From: DATKHR01 sp035939575
GTDB taxonomy: Bacteria; Acidobacteriota; Vicinamibacteria; Vicinamibacterales; CAVVIG01
Length of the DNA stretch: 10,721 bases
Assembly: GCA_035939575.1 (NCBI GenBank)
Contig: DASZFS010000116.1
Span: forward strand, 1 to 10,721
Reading direction: 5' to 3'
Numbering within the stretch: the first letter of the stretch is position 1; every line of letters starts with the position of its first letter. The notes under the pieces are model-generated. The model worked only from the letters and a program-made list of their open reading frames with translations. It was not told the DNA's origin and searched no databases. Below, piece by piece: positions 4,994 to 10,721 of the stretch. The translations under genes were made by a program, and so were the position numbers.

Positions 4994-7423
4994 CTAGCCG
5001 CGCAGCGCGGTGACGGGGTCGGTTCGCGTCGCGCGCCACGCGGGAACCACGCACGCGGCAATCGAGGCGATGGTCATCGTCGCCAGTGCCAGCCCGAACA
5101 CTCGCGGATCGCGCGGACTGACGTCGTACAAGAGGCTGCCGAGCAGCCTCGTGAGTCCGAACGCAGCGGCCGCCCCGCAAACGACTCCCCCGCCCGTCAG
5201 GAGCAGACCGCGGAACAGCACACGCCGGAGCAGGCTCGCTGGGTCGGCGCCGAGCGCCAGCCGCAGCGCCAGCTCGCGCGCGTTCTGTGTCACATTGAAC
5301 GACATCACGCCGTAGAGGCCGATTGCCGCCAGGATCAGCGCGACGCCGCCGAAGGCCGTCAGCAGCATCACGGCCATCGCCGTCGACTGGTTCATGCGAT
5401 TGATCTGCTCGCGCATCGTCATGAGCAGGTCAGGTGTCAGCGACGTATCGAGCGCCCGCACCTCCGCGGCAAGCGCGGTCGCCGTCGCGCCGGGCGACAG
5501 CGTCGTGCGAATCATCAGGCTTTGGCCGAAGGCGGTCGACTGCCGGAGCGGCACGTAGAAAAACGGCCTCGACGGTTCCACGAGATCCCGATATTTGGAG
5601 AGTTTCGCGACCCCGACGACGCGCATCGGGCGCCCGCGGACGAGGAGGCGCGAGCCGACGGGATCGCGCCCGCGCCAGTACCGCGCGGCCATCGGGTCGT
5701 TGACGATCGCGACCTGGTCCGACGTCTCGTTGTCGTCGCGCGTGAATTCGCGGCCGGAGACGAGTGGAATGCCGAGCGTTGCGAGGTAGCCGGGGCCGAT
5801 TTGGGCGTAGTCAACCGTCGGCGCCTGGTCAGGCGGCGCCTCGTAGCCGTCGACGGCGATGGGCGCCGACGCGCCTCCGGCGTAGGCGAACGGCGGTCCA
5901 CCGACGAAGGCCGCGGATTCGACGCCTGGCAGGGCATCGATCCGCTCGATCAGTCGATCTTTGAACACGTTCGCGCGGGTCGTGTCATAGCCGGCGGCCG
6001 CCATGTCGATGTAGGTCACGACGACGCGGTCCGCATCGAAGCCCGGGCTCGCCGTCCGCATGTGCCGCAGACTTTCGACGACGAGGCCGGCGCCGACGAC
6101 CAGCACGAAACTGAGGGCAACCTGGACGAACACGAGACCTGCGCGCACGCGTGCGCGGCCGCCGACGGCTCCCGAGGCGTCCGCCTTGAGGCCGCCGACG
6201 AGATCGACTTTGCTCGCGAGCATCGCGGGAATCAGACCGAAGAGCAGCGTTGCGGTGAACGCGATCCCGATACTCAAAAGGAGAACGCGCCAGTCGAGAT
6301 CGGCGGGCAGGCGCAGCGGCGTCGTCCCGCGCGGCGGGAAGAGGAAGACGAGCCCGCCGCGTGCCCAGTAGGCTGCGACGAGGCCGCACACGCCCGCGAT
6401 TGCCGACAGGATGATCGCTTCTGTCAGCATCTGACGGACGAGGCGCGTGCGTCCAGCGCCGACGGTGAGCCGGATGGTCAGCTCGCGCCGCCGCGCGACC
6501 GACTTCAGCAGCAGAAGATTCCCGACGTTCGCGCACGCGATGAGCAGCACGGCGGCCACGACGACGAGCGCAATCGTCAGCGTGGGCACGAGCGCGTCCA
6601 TCGGGTTGAACGGCGACTGCCAGAGCGGCTTGAGCATGATGCCGCGGCCGCGGTTCGTCGATGGGTACTCTTTCTGCAGGCGATCCGCGATCGCGGACAG
6701 CTCGGTCTGCGCCTGCGCGCGCGTCACGCCAGGCTTCACACGAACGAAGCCTTCGATCCATCGCGCGCCGCGGTCCTCCAGCTTGTAGCCGCCGGGGTCG
6801 AACGCTTCCTGCATCGACGCGGGCACCCAGAACTGGAACTGATAGCCAACGAAGGTGCCGAAGAACCCTTCGGGCGCAACGCCGATGACGGTGTGCGGAA
6901 CGCCATTGAGCCGAATCGTCGTCCCGACGGCATCCGGGTCGTTCGCGAAGCGCCGCTGCCAGAACTGATAGCTGATGACGACTACGGGATGCGCGTTCCG
7001 GCCGACGTCCTCGCCGGGCTCGAAGCCGCGTCCCACGACCGGCTTCACGCCGAGCGCGTCGAAGTAGTTCGCCGAGACGATGCTGCCCGGCGCGCGCTCG
7101 GCCTTCTGGTTGACCAGCCCGAGTGCCGCGCCGTTGATCCTGTCCGCGATGACCGCCTGAATCGTCGTCGCGCTCCGCGCGAAGTCCTGGAAATCCGGCC
7201 AGCAAATGTCGGTGCCCTTCATGGCTTCCGGCGCGGTGCCGGCGATGACGAAGAGGCTGTCCTCGTCCCGGACGAGCGGATATGGGCGCAGCATCACGCC
7301 TTCGACCCAGCTGAGGACCGCTGTGTTCGCGCCGATGCCGAGCATGAGACAGAGAATGGCGACAGCGGAGAATCCCGGATTCCGTCGCAGCAGCCGGAGA
7401 CCGAAGCGGACGTCCTGCAGCAT
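4994..7423 (-). CDS. ADOP-family permease (duplicated MacB/FtsX-type ABC permease without ATPase)
   Basis: This 809-residue inner-membrane protein matches the acidobacterial duplicated orphan permease family. It opens MLQDVRFGLRLLRRNPGFSA, with a first membrane helix at about 18-40. A MacB-type periplasmic core domain follows (about 45-250: YFDALGVKPVVGRGF, VVISYQFWQRRF). An FtsX domain with three helices occupies about 285-400, including ACANVGNLLLLKSVARRREL. The whole arrangement then repeats: a helix near 425-450 (VALSFVLVVGAGLVVESL), a second periplasmic core (LGIPLVSGREFTRDDN) and a final FtsX domain ending ATRTDPVTALRG. Length and layout are complete, with no frameshift. MacB-like permeases drive export or mechanical work in the periplasm with an ATPase, but none is encoded here, as is usual for the family. 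The start is the ATG ending at 7423, with only a weak AGG upstream. It follows the kinase gene by 90 bases in the same direction. The substrate is unknown. Confidence 0.92.
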   Translation of the reverse strand: MLQDVRFGLRLLRRNPGFSAVAILCLMLGIGANTAVLSWVEGVMLRPYPLVRDEDSLFVIAGTAPEAMKGTDICWPDFQDFARSATTIQAVIADRINGAALGLVNQKAERAPGSIVSANYFDALGVKPVVGRGFEPGEDVGRNAHPVVVISYQFWQRRFANDPDAVGTTIRLNGVPHTVIGVAPEGFFGTFVGYQFQFWVPASMQEAFDPGGYKLEDRGARWIEGFVRVKPGVTRAQAQTELSAIADRLQKEYPSTNRGRGIMLKPLWQSPFNPMDALVPTLTIALVVVAAVLLIACANVGNLLLLKSVARRRELTIRLTVGAGRTRLVRQMLTEAIILSAIAGVCGLVAAYWARGGLVFLFPPRGTTPLRLPADLDWRVLLLSIGIAFTATLLFGLIPAMLASKVDLVGGLKADASGAVGGRARVRAGLVFVQVALSFVLVVGAGLVVESLRHMRTASPGFDADRVVVTYIDMAAAGYDTTRANVFKDRLIERIDALPGVESAAFVGGPPFAYAGGASAPIAVDGYEAPPDQAPTVDYAQIGPGYLATLGIPLVSGREFTRDDNETSDQVAIVNDPMAARYWRGRDPVGSRLLVRGRPMRVVGVAKLSKYRDLVEPSRPFFYVPLRQSTAFGQSLMIRTTLSPGATATALAAEVRALDTSLTPDLLMTMREQINRMNQSTAMAVMLLTAFGGVALILAAIGLYGVMSFNVTQNARELALRLALGADPASLLRRVLFRGLLLTGGGVVCGAAAAFGLTRLLGSLLYDVSPRDPRVFGLALATMTIASIAACVVPAWRATRTDPVTALRG

Positions 7424-7445
7424 GAGCTATTACCTTGCTCACCAG

Positions 7446-7451
7446 AGTATA
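7446..7451 (-). promoter_or_regulatory. Possible -10 box for the permease gene
   Basis: TATACT on the minus strand differs from TATAAT at one base and lies 22 bases before the permease start codon. No matching -35 hexamer is found 16-18 bases upstream, so this is a weak candidate for an internal promoter. Confidence 0.22.
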
Positions 7452-7464
7452 CGCCACGGTTGGC

Positions 7465-7500
7465 CGTCGCCGCTACTTTACCTCACACGTTTCGGCGACG
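7465..7500 (-). terminator. Hairpin in the kinase-permease gap (possible attenuator)
   Basis: On the minus strand CGTCGCCG (7493-7500) pairs perfectly with CGGCGACG (7465-7472) across a 20-base loop. It begins 13 bases after the kinase stop codon. No U-tract follows, so it may be an RNA-processing or stability element, or a partial terminator that lowers permease expression. Confidence 0.3.
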
Positions 7501-7513
7501 CCTGCTCGATCCC

Positions 7514-10324
7514 CTATCTGAGAGCGTTGTACTCCTCTCGGGCTTTTATCAGCACCGGTACATCGGCATCTGCATCCTTCCAGCCTGTCAGGAATTCTTC
7601 GTACGATTTTCGACTCCGCGCCACGTCGTCGGCTATCGCGAGCGCACGCGCATGTTGCAAGCGGGAGAGTGGATAGAAGATCGATTCCGCCGCGGCACCG
7701 CGGTGATCCAGGAGTTTTTGGAACTCAGATGCCGAGGCTGAGCCGTCCTTCAGCGAAAGGTACGCGAGCCCGCGCACATAGATCGGCAACAACTCGGCTC
7801 CGTACGTCAGCTCGTACGGAGCCGCATCGCGCAGGCGCTCGATGGCCCTGGCCGGGTTGCCCTTCTGAATGTCAACCAACGCCTCGGCGGAGGACTTGTA
7901 GACGGCGATGTGGAAGCGGTCTTGAGCCTCACGCGCAGTCCACTCCTGCACGAGTGATTCAGCGCGAGCCGTGTCACCAGCAAGCGCGGCCGCCGCGGCA
8001 GCAAACGTAAAATTGTGGAATCCTTGAATGGGCTGCGCCGTCGACAACGTGCTTAGTGCCGCCCGGGCATTTCCGCATGCGGCCTCCATCAATGCCCATT
8101 GGATGCGAAGATCGGCGGTTTGTTCCTCGGCACCAGCACGCTCCAGCCTGCGCCGGAACTGCGACCGCGCGGCGGTTAATCGACCCTCGAAAGCATTCAC
8201 AGGTTCCTGAATCCAGAGCCAACCGAGCCCTCTCGTGGTCGCCCACGCGACGTGGCGGGCCATGTCGGGACGATCGCCTCTGACAAAGGCGAGCACAAAC
8301 AGGTCTTCGTGGACGCTGCTGGCGTCAGGCCAGCGCGTCAGCGCCTGCTCACCCAAGGCCCTCGCCTCGTCGAAACGATTCATGTAGGTCAAGTTCTCGA
8401 TCAGCTCCGCTTGGGAGAACGCGGTATCGTTGAGCCGCACCTCCTCGCGCGCCAGTTCCACGGCCCTTTCGTACTGGGCCCGGCCGGCGCTGAGTTCGGC
8501 AAGCATGTGAAATGCATACCAATCCCGCGGAAACGTTCGCACTCGCAGCTCGAGCGTGTCACGAAAGTCGTCATACCGGTTTTCTACATGGAAATAGCGA
8601 CTCTCGATGGCGAGTTTCTCGCGCTCGCTGACCGTGCCCCGTCGAGTGAAGGCTTGAGCCGCGTACTGCCGTGACATTTTCCAGTCGCCGAGGTTGCCGT
8701 AGACCGCTGCGAGCCGGTCGTAGGCCAGCGCAAAACCCGGATCGATCTCGGTGGCGTGTTTGTAGAACGGCAGAGCGCCGTTTTCGTCGCCCCGCGCGCG
8801 ATATTCCTCGCCCGCGCTGAACGCTTTCAATGCCTCGAGCGACGAGGTCGTGACCTTCTCGAGGGGCGCGTCGAATTTCTCAATCGACGCCAAAGACTCG
8901 CCAAGCTTGGCGCGAAGCGGCGAAGCTGCACGGCTAAGTGCGCGGATCACCTCTTCCCGGCTGTTGGCTTCCGACTGCTCCATGGCCAGCGAGTCGCCGG
9001 TACTGCAATTGACCGCGTCGAGCCCGATCACGTAGTGAGAACCAACCGGCGCGATCGAGCCCGTCAGCATTCCTTTCACGCCCTGGCGCTGACACACTTC
9101 GCGCGCCACGGCATCCGTCAGTCGCTCGTCGGCCGAGCGGCCCATCAACTTGAGGGTTTCACGCACTCGCTCCTTGGAGACGATGTCGAGGTATGGCGAC
9201 TGATCGAGGTCCACCGCAAGCGCCTGCGTGAGCGCGTCATCGAACACCGCCTCGCCGGTGGCGTTCTGGAAATCGGCGAGCAGGATCGAGTAACGGGCTG
9301 TAAGCGTCGGAGCCCGCCTCAGCCTTGCCGTCATCATGCCGACACCGATCAGCACCAAAGAGACGGCTGCGAGCCAGGCCAAAGCTTGCAACGCGCGCGA
9401 TGTGGCCCCTCGCGGCTCTCGCCCAGATTGGCCTCTCGCCAATACTGCCGATGACGGAATCTCGCGGCGAAGTCGTTGCAATTCGGCGCGAAGATCCGCG
9501 GCGGCCTGGTAACGCAGCCGGCGATCTTTCTCGAGCGCCTTCGCGATGACTGCCTCGAGCGCCGCGGGAACAGTAGTGCATAACTGCGCGGCTGGCACCG
9601 GGTCTCGATTGAGTATCGCCTCCGCGATGACACCCGACGTCGGACCCTGAAATGCCGCCCGACCGGTCGCCATTTCGTAGAGAACGAGACCGAAGGAAAA
9701 CAGATCGCTGCGGGCATCCAGGTCTTCGCCACGCACCTGCTCGGGCGACATGTAGGCGATCGTGCCAACTGTCGCCCCGGTGTCCGTGAGCGTCTCGGGT
9801 TCGGTGACCGTGGGACCCGGGGGAGCGCATTCTCGGGCATGCAGCGGTAGCCCGATCTTGGCCACACCGAAATCGAGGATCTTGGCGTGCTCTCTCGTCG
9901 TCAGGAAGATGTTCGACGGCTTGATATCGCGGTGGATGATGCCTGCGGCGTGGGCCGCCTCGAGCCCGTCGGCGATGTCGACCGCAATCTCAAGCAGGCG
10001 TGGCGTCGGCAATGGATGGCCGGTGATCGCCGTCCGCAGCGTCTGCCCCTCGAGCAGCTCCATCACGATGAAGACCTGGCCGCTGTCGGCATCCTGGCCG
10101 ATTTCGTGAATCGTGCAGATGTTCGGATGATTGAGCGTCGACGCCGAGCGCGCCTCTCGCCGCAGGCGCTCGATGGCCTGGGGCCGATCGGCCAACTCCG
10201 GCGGCAGCATTTTGATCGCGACCAGGCGCCCGAGAAGCGTGTCCTCGGCCTTGAACACCACGCCCATCCCGCCGCCGCCCAGCGGCGCGATCACGCGGTA
10301 ATGTGAAAGAGTTCGACCGATCAT
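7514..10324 (-). CDS. Transmembrane Ser/Thr protein kinase with TolB/FlgO-like and TPR C-terminal region
   Basis: This is a 936-residue protein. The N-terminal PknB-type kinase (about 9-285) has every key element: glycine loop LGGGGMGVV (15-23), K38 (VAIK), E57, HRDIKPSN with catalytic D133, DFG at 151-153, and SPEQ in place of APE after the activation loop. It should be active, unlike many pseudokinases. One membrane helix at about 310-332 (LAWLAAVSLVLIGVGMM) splits the cytosolic kinase from a ~600-residue outer part. Residues about 346-465 (LLADFQNATGEAVFDDALTQ and on) resemble the TolB/FlgO-like domain of acidobacterial kinases and adenylate cyclases. From about 495 to the end come TPR-like helices, for example AGEEYRARGDENGALPFYKH. 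The ATG ending at 10324 was chosen because the conserved GRTLSHYRVIAPLG follows at once; a GTG ending at 10345 would add 7 residues. It starts 23 bases after the receptor stop, suggesting one operon. Phosphorylation targets and the external signal are unknown. Confidence 0.93.
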   Translation of the reverse strand: MIGRTLSHYRVIAPLGGGGMGVVFKAEDTLLGRLVAIKMLPPELADRPQAIERLRREARSASTLNHPNICTIHEIGQDADSGQVFIVMELLEGQTLRTAITGHPLPTPRLLEIAVDIADGLEAAHAAGIIHRDIKPSNIFLTTREHAKILDFGVAKIGLPLHARECAPPGPTVTEPETLTDTGATVGTIAYMSPEQVRGEDLDARSDLFSFGLVLYEMATGRAAFQGPTSGVIAEAILNRDPVPAAQLCTTVPAALEAVIAKALEKDRRLRYQAAADLRAELQRLRREIPSSAVLARGQSGREPRGATSRALQALAWLAAVSLVLIGVGMMTARLRRAPTLTARYSILLADFQNATGEAVFDDALTQALAVDLDQSPYLDIVSKERVRETLKLMGRSADERLTDAVAREVCQRQGVKGMLTGSIAPVGSHYVIGLDAVNCSTGDSLAMEQSEANSREEVIRALSRAASPLRAKLGESLASIEKFDAPLEKVTTSSLEALKAFSAGEEYRARGDENGALPFYKHATEIDPGFALAYDRLAAVYGNLGDWKMSRQYAAQAFTRRGTVSEREKLAIESRYFHVENRYDDFRDTLELRVRTFPRDWYAFHMLAELSAGRAQYERAVELAREEVRLNDTAFSQAELIENLTYMNRFDEARALGEQALTRWPDASSVHEDLFVLAFVRGDRPDMARHVAWATTRGLGWLWIQEPVNAFEGRLTAARSQFRRRLERAGAEEQTADLRIQWALMEAACGNARAALSTLSTAQPIQGFHNFTFAAAAAALAGDTARAESLVQEWTAREAQDRFHIAVYKSSAEALVDIQKGNPARAIERLRDAAPYELTYGAELLPIYVRGLAYLSLKDGSASASEFQKLLDHRGAAAESIFYPLSRLQHARALAIADDVARSRKSYEEFLTGWKDADADVPVLIKAREEYNALR

Positions 10325-10347
10325 CGACGAGCCTGATAACGGCACGC

Positions 10348-10721
10348 TCAGAACGTCAATCGCAGCCCGATTTGCGCAACCCTCGGATCAAGCACCGCAA
10401 TCACATGGCCGAAATCGTCGTTCAAGAGGTTGAAGTTCGTCACCGGGTTCGCATTGAACGCGTTGTCCAATTCGAGCATCGCGATGACCCTGGCTCTGCC
10501 CACTGGAAACGCTTTGTCGATGCGCAGGTTTACCAGCGAGACGTTGTCGGAACGGTGCTGATCCAGGTTTTCGACGAAGAACGGCGCTGGCGAGAGATTC
10601 GGCAGCTCGCCGTCGGGGATAATTCGCGAATAGGGGAAGCCACTTTGATACCGCCAATTCGCGGAGACGCCAATATCATGCCCGATTACGTATCGGGCAA
10701 GCGCCTGCAGTTGATAGGTCC
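10348..10721 (-). CDS. TonB-dependent receptor (Oar-like), C-terminal fragment cut by the window edge
   Basis: The last 123 codons of an outer-membrane beta-barrel are visible, open to the right edge and ending at TGA (10348-10350). The sequence shows alternating amphipathic strands: YQLQALARYVIGHDIGVSAN, WRYQSGFPYSR, then VSLVNLRIDKAF, VIAMLELDNAFNANPVTNFN, and the terminal strand AQIGLRLTF. A final strand ending in phenylalanine is the signal recognised by the BAM machinery. The motifs RIDKxF, NAFNANPVTN and the QIGLRLxF end are typical of large acidobacterial Oar/TonB-dependent receptors with a carboxypeptidase-regulatory-like N-terminus; plug and N-terminus lie outside the window. Such receptors import large substrates, often glycans or metal complexes, with TonB energy. 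The substrate cannot be inferred. The kinase gene follows directly, with its GTG candidate only 2 bases after this stop. Confidence 0.85.
   Translation of the reverse strand, partial: TYQLQALARYVIGHDIGVSANWRYQSGFPYSRIIPDGELPNLSPAPFFVENLDQHRSDNVSLVNLRIDKAFPVGRARVIAMLELDNAFNANPVTNFNLLNDDFGHVIAVLDPRVAQIGLRLTF

Noticed and set aside
5985..7457. Minus-strand open frame of 490 codons overlapping the ADOP permease in another frame
   Set aside because: It is an Arg/Ala-rich low-complexity translation; the permease frame carries all the recognisable motifs without interruption.
5522..7741. Plus-strand open frame of 739 codons opposite the ADOP permease
   Set aside because: Its translation is rich in Arg, Asp, Glu and His with no hydrophobic core or family motif, and it mirrors a well-supported minus-strand membrane protein. 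It is a GC-codon shadow.
8756..9454. Plus-strand open frame of 232 codons opposite the kinase TPR region
   Set aside because: Arg/His-rich shadow with no family resemblance and no separate promoter or ribosome binding site.

Overview
The window looks like chromosomal DNA from a high-GC, free-living Gram-negative bacterium, most likely an Acidobacteriota member (a Vicinamibacteria-type genome would fit). This rests on a combination of families rather than on any marker gene. The families are a duplicated MacB/FtsX permease of the ADOP type with no ATPase beside it, a PknB-type kinase fused through one membrane helix to a TPR region, an Oar/TonB-dependent receptor C-terminus, a CSLREA/choice-of-anchor Q surface protein and an FG-GAP remnant. 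No rRNA, tRNA, CRISPR array or phage gene is visible.

Left part (1-2256), all on the minus strand. A secreted beta-helix protein with a CSLREA N-terminus and choice-of-anchor Q end runs off the left edge. A DinB-fold protein lies 37 bases upstream of it in the same direction. Next come about 440 bases with no intact gene. They hold a broken FG-GAP repeat fragment (1976-2093), a 9-bp inverted repeat that may be a mobile-element scar, and a terminator-like hairpin.

Middle part (2257-4924). A secreted HpaI/HpcH-type aldolase (minus) and a cytosolic MEDS-domain histidine kinase (plus) are divergent and share a 217-base control region. No response regulator is visible near the kinase.

Right part (4994-10721), all on the minus strand. 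In transcription order this holds the end of a TonB-dependent receptor (truncated by the right edge), a transmembrane Ser/Thr kinase with a large outward-facing TolB/FlgO-like plus TPR region, and an 809-residue ADOP permease. The receptor-kinase gap is only 23 bases, so these two are probably cotranscribed. The kinase-permease gap is 90 bases and contains a hairpin and a -10-like box, so the permease may be partly uncoupled. Together they suggest an envelope module of outer-membrane uptake, inner-membrane signalling and an inner-membrane permease, with unknown substrate and signal.

Several long open frames (for example 5522-7741 plus, 5985-7457 minus, 3389-4666 minus) are GC-driven shadows of these genes and are not annotated.
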